DNA of 64,000 bases from Ooceraea biroi (lineage: Eukaryota > Arthropoda > Insecta > Hymenoptera > Formicidae): assembly GCF_003672135.1 (NCBI RefSeq), contig NC_039506.1:16678001-16742000 (forward strand), given 5' to 3'. Of this stretch, positions 1 through 12,784 are shown piece after piece. Under the pieces are notes generated by a model. That model worked only from the letters and a program-made list of their open reading frames with translations. It did no database searches and was not told where the DNA came from. The first letter of the stretch is position 1, and each line of letters begins with the position of its first letter. The translations under genes were made by a program, and so were the position numbers.

Positions 1-90
1 CGTAATGCGGTAAGCCGCGCGGAAAAGTTTACGGCGCTTGTTAGTTTCGGTACAGTAGTGCCTTAAAAGTGATGTAGGATATGGAGCGGC

Positions 91-182
91 CCTCCCTCCC
101 TCCCTCCCTCCCTCCCTCCCTCTCCCTCTCCCTCTCTCTCTCTCTCTGTCTCTCTCTCTCTCTGTCTCTGTCTCTCTGTCTC
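91..182. repeat. Compound microsatellite (CCCT)n then (CT)n with TGTC interruptions
   Basis: About seven CCCT units on the plus strand run into CCCTCT and then CT dinucleotides broken by single G interruptions (ctgtct). On the minus strand it reads as purines and yields a fake peptide of alternating Arg/Glu and Gly/Arg. The pattern fits replication slippage with later point interruption. Length is likely to vary between individuals. Confidence 0.95.
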
Positions 183-1904
183 ACCCGACGTTCAGTCGAG
201 CGCCACCCCTTTACGGGGTACGCCCTGTAGCAGTTGATAATATCTGGTAAGCCATTACTTCCGTTTTCCGGGCGGACCCCGTAGCTTATCTTAAACCGGG
301 AAGGTGGACGAGGAACCATCCGGGAGATTTAAAGTAAACTGCAGTCGGCTATGAGGCACCGCCACCCCCACACCCTCATTCTACCCGTTTCTCCGTAGCC
401 TTCTCTTTCCGTCTGTTTGGTACTGCCATCGTTTGGCCGTCCCGTTTGCACATGCGGCCGGCAATTGCACATGTGTGCGTGTACGCTACGTACGATCGCG
501 GGGGTGTGCGCGAGCGCCCGGATGTGCACCACCCGTGCATTGTCTATAACGTGAGACGGCCATTCCAAAGCTCATCTTTCCCATCCCGCCGTTCTTACCA
601 CTCTTCCACCCTTATTTTCCACTTTGGCAAAATCGCGTTCAATTCCGGCCTCGCCTTTCTTTCTTCATCCCTTTTACCGAGCTCGTGTACCAAGATCACC
701 GGAGCGTTTTTGAAACCGCGCTGTTGCTGGCGGAAAACTTTGAGGAAATTCTGATTAGACATCCGCGGTGCGTAACAGTAGATGCTTCCGGGTCAGCTTA
801 CGTGCACCGAGCTATCAAATCGCGTTTCAAATAAGTACATTCATGGTTTTCGCTTATATCGCTCTCGCATCCGCATTCGCCGTCTTTATGGCGGTGAATT
901 GATTTGCAGTCTCACACCATTGCTGCCTTCCGCCACTGTATATGTATCATTGCAGCCGTCAAATCCCTGGTCGTTTATTACCAGTATTAATAATCATTTT
1001 GAGTGGATTCCAAAGTTCGGCCAGTTGCCAGGAATTTTGACAGTTTGGCGGCGATGGTTGCGCCGGGGAAACAACCGTCCCTTCTTGTTCCGCTCCAAAG
1101 TTTACTATTTGCATAAACTACACTACCTAGCGGCGGTGGCTGTTGTTGGCGCTGCTTAATAGTACTGGTGCACGGCACCTTCACACAAAGCATGCACGCG
1201 TGTGCACGCGCCCAGAAGGGCGCAACGCATGCACGCACGGAAATTCAGACTCAAGAGCTGTTCCCGCACCTGTGCTGCGGCCACCGTTCCTTTCGACGTC
1301 CCTACGTGCCGATAAACGGCGCGATCCTTTACACCCCGTGGCCCGTTTACGTAGGCACTTTGGCGCGCGTATCGATCGACGTGTATCGTTGCCGGACAGC
1401 GACGAATAAATTCCCGATTCGGCGGAAGCCGAAAAGTCCATCCCCCGTGAAACACAACAGGGAGAGAAGAACGGAATACCCTCTATAAATCACGCAAACT
1501 GCACGGCGCGCGGTATATTAAATAATGCGAAATTTGTCGTCGCCCTCTCGTTCGTCGGAGGAAGGATCTTCGTCGGCTAATCCAGCGGAGAATGCCAACC
1601 GATGAAAAGGAGGATCGCTAATATACGAAGTGTTCCCCATCCTCACGCGAGCGGGACAGGCAGGTAGCAAGGGGTGGCAGGCGGACGGCAGGGGTGCGCG
1701 TTTAATTAATTACGAGCGTCTCCGGGAGTTTGCAGAGACTTTTCCCAGTCTTACGGGGCGAGTCTCTGATCCTAGCGGAAGTTCGCGCGCGCAAAGTAAC
1801 TCACCCTGAATCGGTTTTATCGTCACGCGGCGGGAAGAGGGACGCGGCGGGCGAGTACCGCGCTCGCCGTCGAAGGCAAAATTGATAATCTTTCGCGAAA
1901 CTAT

Positions 1905-1925
1905 TGCTGCTGCTGCTGCTGCTGC
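1905..1925. repeat. (TGC)7 trinucleotide repeat
   Basis: Seven uninterrupted TGC units. Read on the minus strand this is GCA, giving a short poly-Ala or poly-Gln run depending on frame. The surrounding frames have no other protein-like signal, so I treat it as a noncoding microsatellite. Confidence 0.9.
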
Positions 1926-3456
1926 CGGCGCTCTCGCAGGCGCGCGAGCATTAATCACGGCGACGCGCCATCGCGATGCGCCGCGACGAGAGTCGGCCGA
2001 GATTTACGCCCGTGCCAATAAACACGGGTTTTACGCGGGCGCTTCCTGAGCTGAATTATTTAGCGAATTTTTCATCGGGACGAAGTAACGAACGGCGGTG
2101 AGAACGCGGGCCCGTCCGTAACGAGCTTTTTTTACGTCCCGTCAAAATCACGTTCCTTTCGAGCTATTCGGGCCGAGTCGTCCCGACTGCAGCAACAGCA
2201 GCAGCCTCGGCGCACTTTTAAATCCGTCCACGAACTCCACTCTGCACTGGTACTTGATAAACATTTCATTGTTCGTTACTGCGCTTTATCGTGCGCGCTA
2301 CATCGGGTGCGCGCTTGACAAACCGCGGAGAGAGGGGGAGAGGAGGAAAAAAAAGGAAACATGAGCGAGAAGAGCTTGCAAGCCGACGAGGACGTTTTTA
2401 TGTGCTCGCGGCAAATGCGAGTGCAGTACCGGCACGTTTAAGAATTAAATCGAGATTTGGGTCACAATGATGTCCCTCGCGATGTCTCCCGTACAACAAA
2501 GATATCGGATAAAAGGCTCGGTGGCGGATGCCGGAGGTAATTTCTGCGCTTTAAAACTCATCAGCATTGTTCTTGCGCTCCAACCGCTTCCGTTTTACGC
2601 TCGGACTCTCGCCTGTTTCCTGCCAAGTATTCATGCCAGTGAATACGGTCCTCGGTTAAATCTGTTTTAAATACCTGATAAATGTTACATTTTCCTCGCC
2701 GCACGGTCGGAACAGCGGCATTAATGCGAGCTTTCCAGCCGGTCGCCCGGTAATCGTAAAAGTATCAAGTGTCTCATGATGAACAGCACTACGACCTTCG
2801 TTGGAAGATACAAATCCGACACTACTTGAAACTCCATCATTTTACAATTTGACATTTCCGCTCCAGTGTATAAGCACAAAGACGTTAGACGAGTTCGCTG
2901 TTCTGAAACTCTTCCGGGCGCTGACTGGAGTAGGCCGTTTTTGGTCCGTTCGGTCGATTTTCGGTTTGCAAAGCGGTCCTTTCGCATCCGGCGAGTTCGC
3001 TAGCGACACCGTCGCTTACAATTTACATCCTGGATAAACGGCCTGACGGTGTAACGTGGCGCGCGCGGTGGCGGTGCACGTACGACCCACGCCGATTTTA
3101 ATTCCAATCCCGAGCATAAATCTGCCGGAGCGTTTACAGCCGCGAAATCATAAAACTACGCGGGGGAGGACGAGCGACGTCATAAATTTAATATGAAACT
3201 TCCATAAAGCATAAACATAAACCGGCCGCGCTACCGGAAGCGACGAGGTGCCGGCAGGAAGAACGGCGCGGCCGACAAGTGACAACGGCAGGCCGTGGCC
3301 AGACCGTCATGTGGCCGCGTTTGAAAAGTCGCTCTCAAAATTAAAATTCGGGCATCGCCCTGCTTTTCATTTTTAATAACGCAGTTCCACAACCGCTGGA
3401 CGAAACGTTTCATTCGGCACACCGTCTTGCGCATCGCGAATTAATCTCGAGCCTCG

Positions 3457-3474
3457 AATTAATTAATTAATTAA
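3457..3474. repeat. (AATT)4 tetranucleotide repeat
   Basis: Four AATT units plus a partial one. The block is self-complementary. TTAATTAA-like strings recur across the window, but this is the longest uninterrupted block. Confidence 0.85.
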
Positions 3475-3891
3475 CGTCAAAGAACTCGCAAAATTCGGCG
3501 GATGCGGCGCGCGTTTTTGTCACGCGACAAACATCGAAAGGAGTATCGGATGTTTTTCTAATGAGAGAATCGAGCAATAAATTTTGATAATGCAGGTGTG
3601 CAGACGTACAGATCGACGTTTCCGACTGTGCTATTGGATTGTCCTATTGTGCTCGTGTATATTTAATATCTTCGCGCGGCTTAATGTCGTGTATATCTCT
3701 CGATGTTTTGCCATCCATCTTGCTCCAGCAGTTCTTACAACGCACTCGAAATTACATGCATAAAACAATATTACATCCTTCCTGTAGTACAATATGTAGT
3801 GCCATAATATATTGCATAAGGCGGAATTACTGCGTACGTTTCACGTGCACGCTAAGGGAAGAGCGAGGAAAAAAAAGGAAAAGAGCGCTCC

Positions 3892-4032
3892 CGCATGTGG
3901 AAACTGTCATTCTTCTTTCCTCTCGCCGTAATTACTTTGTGAATGTCTCGGCTCTTATTTTGCTCACCTCCTTTTTCGGAGCGAAGGAAATTTTGTCTTT
4001 ACGGTCGCCTCTCTCGGCCCGTTAAAATCGCG
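3892..4032 (+). repeat. Inverted repeat, left arm
   Basis: This segment of about 141 bases matches the reverse complement of 5889-6029 at roughly 92% identity by eye. There are about eleven substitutions and one 2-base length difference in a T run. The match starts abruptly at cgcatgtggaaac and stops abruptly after gttaaaatcg; the sequence on either side is unrelated. Most differences are C/T or A/G transitions in the inner third. I saw no third copy in the window. It may be one copy of a short repeat family inserted twice in opposite orientation, an end of a non-autonomous transposon, or an inverted local duplication. No convincing target-site duplication is visible at the outer ends. Confidence 0.85.
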
Positions 4033-5888
4033 TTTGCACAGAAACGCGACGCGCATTTCTAGCCTGGAAATTTGCGCCTCGGCGCGATAGAAAAAGACAT
4101 AGCCCGCAACGAGAAAAATACACGCGGAGACGCGTGAAAATCGGCTGCACGCGACCGTTTTCTCTCTTTCTCTCGTGCGAGTTTTAAAATGTTGGTGTGT
4201 TTGATGCGACGCGAAGCTAAATAAAACACAGGATCGGAAGTTAATTTCCTTGCATCCCTCGCGTCCTGCTCCGTTTTTCTCATTATTATTTCTTTCCGTC
4301 TTTTTTTCATTCATGCAGCCTCTTGTCTCTCGTCCCTGCTCTCTCCTTCCATTGTATAATTCGTCATAGCGAACAGGCGAACGGGAACAAATCAGATTTA
4401 CCGTTTGCCATTCTGATTAAGAAACATTCTCTCCTTTTTACTTTTTACCGGCGTGCCGGCGGGAATCCACGTTTATTTTTACTTTATATTCAATACACCT
4501 TTATATATAATATTTTTGCTGGGGAATAAACTCCGCCGAAATATCTCCTCTCTCGCGCGGACGGTATCGGCGAGATTAGCATAAAGATTAGCTTCCACCA
4601 TCGAAAATTCCATAGTGCTCGAAATATAGTCCCCTCCTCCGAACGCTTCTGATACGATGGCGAAACACAGGGAGATGTTTTTATTATGAGATATGGCAGC
4701 TTTCTGGAAAGCTTCTTTACGTTTCTCGACGTAAGGTACGCGACGAGATCAACACGAGACGACAAAACTTGATCCTCTTAGACGTCAGAGGGACGGGGCG
4801 CCGGAGGAAACCGCGAATTATTATATTATTTATACCACGAGCACGTGCACACGACTACCAACGCGTTTTCCCGCGTCGTCTCGACGCTGACGATCGGTTC
4901 CGCTCAAAGCAGCGGACGTGAGTGCATCCGCGACCAACTGGCGTATATTTAGCTGCGCGCGTTAATTTCCACGTGCACAAAGAGCGGCTTTGTCTCCGCT
5001 TTGTATCCGCTTAATGAAGCTTTGCGCGTGCCGCATGGAATTAGGTGCGCGTAATTAGTCAAATCCGCACTTCTTATCGCGACGACGGATTTACGATACT
5101 GCCGCATTAGAGATTCCATTTCTCGAGCGGTACTCGTCACCGATTTCTTCATGCGAAGAAATATTAACGCGAACGTTTCCTCGGAGAGGAATAACCGTCC
5201 GCTTGTCCGATCGCCGACGAAATTGCGGGCACCTCGCAATGTCTCACGTCTCGTAACCGCTCTGTTTCGAGGGGTGAAGAGAGTGGGCGTCAAAATTGAG
5301 AAAAAGTCTCGGCGAGGATTCCGTAATTTTGATGTAGCATCAGTTTCCTCGTGGTCTCTTCCGTCTGCTCGGGCTCCGCCCCGGTCCGCTGCTGCCGGCC
5401 GCCATTTTTCCACCCCCTCGAGAGTCCGTAAGAATGATATTAAAGATATGGATTTCTTTTTGCCGCCGCGCCGTGTGCACCGACGGTGACCGCGGAATAT
5501 CGATTTCTCCGTTGTAATAAGAGAGGGATGCGCTCGCGGCCAGTTTCGCATTTTGTCGGAGGAGGAGGTCGGACGATCATTGGAGATTACCTCCCTTCAA
5601 CCCCTCGTTCCCAATACTCCGGAGAGATTATCCGCGAGTCATCCTCGCGCCGTGACGTGTGTCCGTGTGATTCTTTTCGCATTGCGAGGTATTACTGACT
5701 GCGGGCATGTTTATCCGCCGCGAAACTTTTTGAGTGTTTGGCGAAATCGCTCGGGGCTGTTTTTGCACAGGACTTTTATCGAGTTCAACGGCGAGAGACA
5801 ACGACTGTTGCTTCTCGGTGCATCTTCTGCTTCTCTTAGGTCCGCTGATATTTTTCTTTCTTTTCGGTATTATATAGCGGTATTATAG
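4033..5888. other. Spacer between the inverted arms, no gene recognised
   Basis: The 1.86 kb between the two arms. A 200-codon minus-strand frame (4949-5551) and a 112-codon plus-strand frame overlap within it, but neither resembles a transposase or any family I know. If the whole block were a mobile element, this interior would be expected to hold remnants of one; none can be seen. AT-rich patches lie at 4480-4520 and 4815-4835. Confidence 0.55.
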
Positions 5889-6029
5889 CGATTTTAACGA
5901 GCCAAGAGAAGCTACCGTAAAGACGAAATTTCCTTCGCTCCGAAAAAAAGGAGACGAGTAAAATAAGAGCCGAGACATTCACAAATTAATTACGGCGAGA
6001 GGAAAGAAGAATGACAGTTTCCACACGCG
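5889..6029 (-). repeat. Inverted repeat, right arm
   Basis: Partner of 3892-4032 in the opposite orientation; read on the minus strand it matches the left arm from cgcgtgtggaaac to gttaaaatcg. A transcript crossing both arms could fold into a long, nearly continuous duplex with a 1.86 kb loop. The outer flanks (ctcc before the left arm, tatt after the right arm) do not match each other. Confidence 0.85.
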
Positions 6030-8600
6030 TATTATTTGCCGGCCAGTTTCCGTGCGAATTGCGCTTGTCGCGGAATCGCGAATCGGCAAATCCCTCGTCG
6101 GCGGGGCGCGAATTAACACGCGGAAATATTAATCGTCGCTCTCCCGTGGAAAGATCCTCGATTGTCTATGCGAATTTGCAGTCGTTACGGCAGAAATTGG
6201 GCTAACGCGCATGCAAATATCAGCGGACGCGCGGCGTACCTATTCGAATAAACTGCTTCGCGTCCTAGATAATTTGTCACTGGGAAATCCGCTGGGATTA
6301 TTTGTCGAGCTAATAATGCGGGTCCACTGTACCCATCCGTGCCGTGCGAACGATAAAATCTGCGAAAATGCGCTCGCCACGAGCAATTGCGCGTGCAAGT
6401 ATCCGTGATCGCGTCTCCTCCGATAGTGATCAGCGAAAATCATGGGGATTAGGACCGGTCAATCGTAAATGTCCCGTATCTTTCGCATCCTCTCCCTCTC
6501 TCTGGCAGAAAAACTCGTGGATTATTCAAGATACGTAAAGAATTTTTATAATTTAACTAATTATTCAGTTATAATTCATTACATTTTATTTCAAAGGAGT
6601 TTTTGATTAATTGGACAAGTAGTGGATAATTTATGCAGTTTATCGAGATATTACAGATGATGATCTTTATCGCTGCAATTCATATCAAATGTAACGCTGA
6701 TTATAATGACGTTACTCACGTGGCCGCAAGAGTCGTAGGAAATCCTGAAATTTACAATAGTTGCGCACAATACTATCGCGTTATTTATGCAAACTGGAGA
6801 TTATGCCGTTACACGGGGCATTGTATCGTTTATTCTCGGCTACACGTTCACGTAAATTCTCATGCCAAATGATCTAATTAACTGAAATGGAGCACAATGT
6901 TTACATGTAACATGCAAACTCGAGGAGATACAGATGCGGTAGCACGGTTCCCGATAAAGATATCGTTGCGAAACAAAAACAGAAAAAAAAGAAAGGGGAA
7001 AAAAATGTCGCCGAACGTAAAGTGCCGTTGCGACATGTAATAAAAATACTACGGATTAAGAGCAATCACGCCGGAAGCTACGAAAAATCACTGGCGCTCG
7101 CCTCGAAACAGGTTGATGGTAAAAACCGCATGACGCGCGTACAGAGAACAAGACGGACAGAGACAGACAGACGAAAAGAGAGAGAGAGAGAGAAAAAGGG
7201 TGGGAGAACTGCAATCGCATCATCGGCGTTGTACAAACGCCAAAGTCCATCCTCGTTTACCCTGATTACTCGACACATCCGCAGCGGAGGCCGCGCAAGT
7301 GCGAGCGCAAATTTGCGCTCGCCGTGGCCGACGAGCCGCGAAACCATCCCCGTCATTACACGTCCGTCTCTTCTTCCTTTTTTGTTGTCCCCAACCCGCT
7401 TTCCCCGTTGATCCGCGAGCGTTAATCCTCGACGGCGGTCACTCGCGGGATGATGCACGGCAACGTGGGAAAAGTTATCGGCGTGTACCCCATACGCGAC
7501 GCTGGTCGATATCGGAGGTCAAGCGGGTGCTCGCGTCGGTGGTGCGATCGCGCGCGCGCGCGCACGCAAGCGTGTGCGAGCGTGTGGAAGCGGTGGGTCC
7601 GAGCGCGATGTTGGTTTGCGGCGATGGTTCGATGGTGGCGATACAGGGATGGAGGGTGGGTTTATACAAGCACTCAGTCACGGGCCGCCGACGAGCGCAG
7701 CGAGGGTGGCCAATATACTTCGAGTGGCGTTTTCTGCCTCGCGTCAATTTGGCTCGCCCTCCCCGGCGAGCCCGGTATCTGTTCCTCGTACCTGACCGTA
7801 GCGCAAGCTACACCCCCGCTCACCGCTGTACCACCGCTCTGAAGACGTTTCCCTTGCATCGTTGATTAAGATTACTCACGTAAACAGGCTCGAGACGGCG
7901 ATCGTGCACGCCACCCGGTATTAACCGCGTTCACTCGACCTTTCGTCGAGAGTGCCAATCACCGTGGACGCAAGTCTGCGAGTCGAGTATCTGGGAACGA
8001 GCGAGCGACGATGATGACGACGCTCAGGGAGAAGAGGGAATCGGGGGAGCAATAGCCGCGACCCGATTTCTCCACGAGAGCCTCCTTTGCTGCGGTCGCT
8101 CCGAGAAACAGCGTTATGGGCTTTCCTCGGATTTGCGGCGCTGCGAATGGCAATCGCGGATAGCCACGGTAATGATTTATCGATCTCGCGCCATCGCCAC
8201 GATAAGATTCTTAGACCGTGGGAATTTAATTTTAGATTAAAGGGAAAATTGCGAGCTGAGAAATAGCGGTCTGCGACAGTAAATCCTACGAGCTACATCG
8301 TACGTTATAGGCTCACCGTATCTGAGACACGTCGAGTATATACCATGATCGTCGTGATTCGCGACGACTTTTGCGTGTGACTTTTTTCAACGATTTAATT
8401 ACGAAGAAGGCACGCGTAAATTCTTCGTAAAGCGCCATCCGGCAAATCCTCCCCGAGTTGCGCGGGGGGAAACGAAGACGGGAAAATAATGGACCATGAC
8501 ACACATCCCCGCGTGGGGTAGCGTAGTATTATTAAGCATTTTACGTAATCGCCCTTAATATCATCAGGAATGACTATGGACTTTCCTTTGTTATCTGCGC

Positions 8601-8653
8601 CGTCGTCGTCGTCGTCGTCCTCGTCCTCGTCGACGTCGTCGTTCCTGTCGTCG
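8601..8653. repeat. (GTC)n trinucleotide repeat, interrupted
   Basis: About sixteen GTC-type units with tcc and gac interruptions. On the minus strand it encodes an Asp/Glu run inside a 99-codon frame. The acidic run comes from the repeat and is not evidence of a protein. Confidence 0.9.
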
Positions 8654-9679
8654 TAAGTGCTGTGGACACCCACGGTTTGTCGGGCCGCATTCACCCCGTC
8701 CTTCTCATTAATTACGGCGAGCCCGCGTACCTACGAAATAAACGCATTCCTCCCATTAATTCCGGCCGCGACGATTAATCTCCCGCGACAATTAAATTGT
8801 TTACGGGAAGGAGACCGTTTCTTACAGGCCCGGAGATAAATGGACAACTCGTACTCGCCGCTCACGGATTTGGTTTCGTTGCCGTCGCCGTTTCTTTCCG
8901 CGAAATTGCGCGCGGTCATTCCGCCGGCGATGACTTTACCGCGAACGAGATCTCTCTTTCTTCCTTTCTCTCTCTTCCTCCCTCTTGTTCAGTTCTGCGG
9001 AATATACGGTATATCGTATCGCACGATCCGTGTATGGGTTGTTGCGTCGGGGCATTTATCAACGTGACAAAACGCGGGCGCGAAACGCGCGCGCGTACGC
9101 CGCTCCATTTTCCATCCGGCACATTCCTCCGTTGGAAATTTATTCAGTTTCAAAGTCACGAATATTTGCAACTGAGCCTGACAACTCGGCATACATCTCG
9201 CGGGGAAAAATCGGCCCGATAAATAACCGCGATGACGCGAACGCACCCCCCAAACGTTCCCGAAAGCAGTTTCCGAAAGGAACGAGAGCGCGTTGAAGTT
9301 TAACGGGTTTCGGGGGAGGGTTCGTCCGCGCGGCTTTCACGCGCCACCCTCGACGAGGACCGCGCCGAGGGGCGGCGGCGCCGGGAAGAGGAAAAAAATA
9401 TTCCCACGTATCGGCGTGCGTGGGTGCGACGGGGTGTCTGTCAGTTGCAGCCATAATCTAATGACTGAGTGACTTCCCGGCGGAAAACTGGTTGCGGGTC
9501 GGCGCGACAGGAACACGCATCCTCTGCGCCCCTGCATGGCCCTCTTCCTTCTTTCTCGCCTCGCGACTTAACCGAGGGTAGTCTCACGACGGAAAAGGTA
9601 CGGCGCACCTCGTATTTGTCACTGGGTGCTAAGGGGTTGTCGGCTTGTCGCCACATAACTCTCCGGGCACCCCATACCG

Positions 9680-9726
9680 CGGCGACGGCAACGGCGACGA
9701 CGACGGCGGCGGCGGTGGCGGCGTCG
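9680..9726. repeat. (GGC/GAC)n trinucleotide-rich tract
   Basis: Units of ggc, gac, aac and gtg follow one another, with a core of several ggc units. It gives poly-Ala/Thr in one frame and poly-Gly/Asp in another, which explains the low-complexity frames around 9441-10025. Confidence 0.85.
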
Positions 9727-12700
9727 TGCCTCAACATCACCCTCTAACTCAGCCTCTTATGCCTCTCCGTCTCTCGAAACTGAGCGTTCTCACTCTCTGT
9801 CCCCCTTCTTCCTCCTTCCCCCCATCTTCGTCTCCCTCCGAGGCGTTTTGGCGTATTCTCGCCGCACGCTTCCAGACACAGGCGAAATTTACATTCGACT
9901 GGAATATTTCGCGGCGCCCGGCTGAAATGCAATTTGTTTCGTTCCGTCTGCGTGTATACCGGGCCCCTTTTAACCTGTCTAAGGCTTCGGTGATCCACGT
10001 TACGGGGAATTTATGTCGCTGTTAGTCCTGACCTTACTGGCGGCCTCACTGAATTGGCCTCTCACCTTCTTGCCATTCTCCTCGGTTTACGGTGAGACTT
10101 TCTCGCTCTCGTGAACCTTTCGTCATTTCTTCGACTTTGTCCAACCAGTTTTTCATTCAATTGCATGACCAATAAGTACGACATGAGCAAGCAGATGCTG
10201 ATCTTCGTAACGCGCTGATTTGAATTCCGCCGGATTGCGAGAGTGGCGAGGGTGGATCGACACGGCCGAATAATTTTTCCAAGTACCAGGTGTCTCGTCC
10301 TTGACCCGCAAGTTATTCTCGTGACATTCTCGGTCGCGAGTTCTTAGGGGATTTCGAGCGATCGCTTGGCCAGATTAAAGTCAGGCTCTGCGGATGACAG
10401 GGTGATGCCGCCGATCCTCTGGGGTGGATCGGATAGCGGCGCTTTCGGAGATTAGATCGCGACCACATCTTTTCAGTAGGTTGAACCACCCTTCTCCCTC
10501 CCTCCTCCCTCCCGACGTCCGCGATCAATCTTGCACGCGAAGACGATTTTCCCCCCCGACAGATTTCGAGACCGCGAGAATCTGTGGACATCAGCCCGCG
10601 GGGGTTATGGCGCGTACCTATATCGGATTCAAAGGCAGAAAATCTCGTGAAAAGGTTTAGGGGAATCGAAAACGGCGAATTCGATATCGGTGCTATCTCC
10701 CGCATTTGCATTTTGGGAAACCGGACGAATTTACATTCGATGCCGTCATGCGATTCGACGTCTACTTTTCCATATTCAAGTATGCTGATATCGTTTGCAA
10801 AATTGTTTAAAAATCGTCCCCGTAATTTCGGCGACGGCCAGGGAAGAATCCATTTGTAACGCAAAACGAGCCAGGTTCGGCGCGCGTAATAATTTTGCCA
10901 CCCCTTCTCGAGTAAATTGTGTAAACTACATAACGTGCCGTTTTCTCTCGTATCTGTTTTCCGTTCTGCCTCGAATTTCCAGAATTTTTCGTTGGATTGA
11001 TTATAAGACCTCGCGTTTTCGCGCGGATCAAGGGATCTTCAAGACCGGAAGATCGCGATGAAGTAGCTTCGCGCGAGTCTTTCGTCGGCGTCGTAACAAG
11101 TCGGCGACGAGTATACGAGTACAGGGGGTGCGAAGCGTTTTCTGACGCAGTCGGAACTCGCTTCGAGAGAGAGAAGGAGAAACGGCAGTGGGAACGAAAA
11201 GCGGTAAGATACTCTGAGATTACGAGGGATGAAACTTTCATAAAACATACTGCTCACGACTCGTTCGTCGACTTTCAGCAGTCCGCGCCGGGCTCAGGGA
11301 GAATTTAAAAGCAGCGGGAGTGCACGGATAGGTGGGTAGGTAAGTACGTGGATATTAAAGGAGTTTAGGGGTTGCGAGCGGCCGCGGCGTCGCCTCGCGT
11401 CTCTTCGGGGTCGCAGAGCATTTCTTCCCGACTCTTGAACCCCTAGCACTGAGTTGGTTGGCTCGGCCGGAGGGTGCGGGGGGCAGGGAATGGCTTGGCA
11501 AAGTGGCCGAGCAGTATCGGGGGTGCGGTAAGTTGATTTTCGAGTATCGCGGAGCTCTGGCTTCGCGGCCAGGTGACGGGAATCGTTGACCGGATGTGTA
11601 TACTTTGCCGGCGATATTTCTCGCGTTTCTCGGGGGAGCAGAAGGGGAGGGCGAACGTTTTTCTAGCGATCGAATGTATAACCGCTAACGGAATCCCCGG
11701 AAGTTCCATTTCGCCGAGCCGAGGGCGCGATTATATTCGAATCTGACGAATTAGGTGCTCGCGAGCGTGAGATGTTCTGACAAAATGTGAGGTTTAGCGT
11801 TAAAGTGTTCACTTTACATGCGGCATGTGCGGGATAATTAACCGGACGAGGGTTTTTGAGATTTAGAAAAAGAAAAGTTGAACGGACGAGCGAGAAAAAA
11901 TGCTCTGAGAGTCTGAAAAAAAAAGAAAAACAACGCCTCCAATTTATGTAATAGTACAGTTTGCTAATTTGTTGTCTTAACGTTTAATTAACGACCCAGT
12001 TTTGCCAGAGCTTCGCGTGTCTCCGCTTGCCGAATGTTAATTAAAGTTTCGCGGATTGACTTCCAGACGCGCAAGAAGTATTTTGCCGTTTCTGCATACG
12101 TTTCCCTTTGACATGTGGGAGCGCGTGTATCCGCTTATTTGTGTAACGAAGTAATTATATACGGCAACATACGTGACTGTCTTCGCAAATACGATGTTGC
12201 CGTCTAACGTCCTAATTGACGCTCTCACAATGCGAATTTGTTAACTGAATCTTGCAAGACGTTGCTTGAGCATGAATTAATCCTCTTTGAGCTGCCAGTT
12301 AATGAACGGCCCTTTACAACTGAAGCACGTGGCACTTCAGAATTTTTAACGGAGACATTAGCATCAAAATTGAACGTGACGTTTGCCCGAGCGTATTTTA
12401 TATTACGGCATTAACAGCGCGATGATTCCGAATTGATGCCTTCCGGAATAGTCAACGCGATTTGTAAGATTAATGACGGAGTCTTATACGTTGGAGCTCG
12501 CATTGTTATATCCCTGAACGCCCTTTGTTAAAATCTTTCGGATCTCAATGGCGACGGGTACAATTTATTAAAGAGAAGCACCTAGCGTTTGTCAAATTAA
12601 TTTCGTTTTCGTACAGAAATGGGGGAAAAGGGGGTGGAGGATCCGTTCGCGTGATTAATGATGCGAGAATTGCGCGCAGCTTTTTATGACGTGGCCGATA

Positions 12701-12768
12701 TAAATTATAAATTTATGATAACAAATCAGCCTTCGCCACGAGTGTCTCCGAGGCAGAATCGCATTTCG

Positions 12769-12784
12769 GAATCGCATGCGATTC
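12769..12784. repeat. Perfect 16-base palindrome with an adjacent half-site repeat
   Basis: The sequence gaatcgcatgcgattc equals its own reverse complement. The left half (gaatcgcat) occurs once more just upstream at 12756-12764 in direct orientation. It could be a dimeric transcription-factor site or chance. Confidence 0.8.

Larger units (their letters stand above)
1..3891. other. Noncoding stretch, no gene recognised
   Basis: CpG-rich sequence in which I see no supported gene. Reading frames of 60 to 125 codons occur on both strands but overlap each other and show no family motif. Small structures: a hairpin at 1209-1224 (gcgccc, loop agaa, gggcgc) inside a CA/TG-rich patch at 1190-1240; a second triplet-rich patch (cagcaacagcagcag) near 2190-2202; A-rich runs near 2344-2356 and 3870-3880. 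The stretch ends where the left arm of the inverted repeat begins. Confidence 0.6.

Noticed and set aside
1190..1240. Possible CRISPR-like or tandem array from repeated gcatgcacgc strings
   Set aside because: Only two imperfect occurrences with no regular spacer; ordinary CA/TG-rich sequence.
4949..5551. 200-codon minus-strand open frame between the inverted arms
   Set aside because: Checked as a possible transposase remnant; no catalytic motif or family resemblance, and an overlapping plus frame exists.
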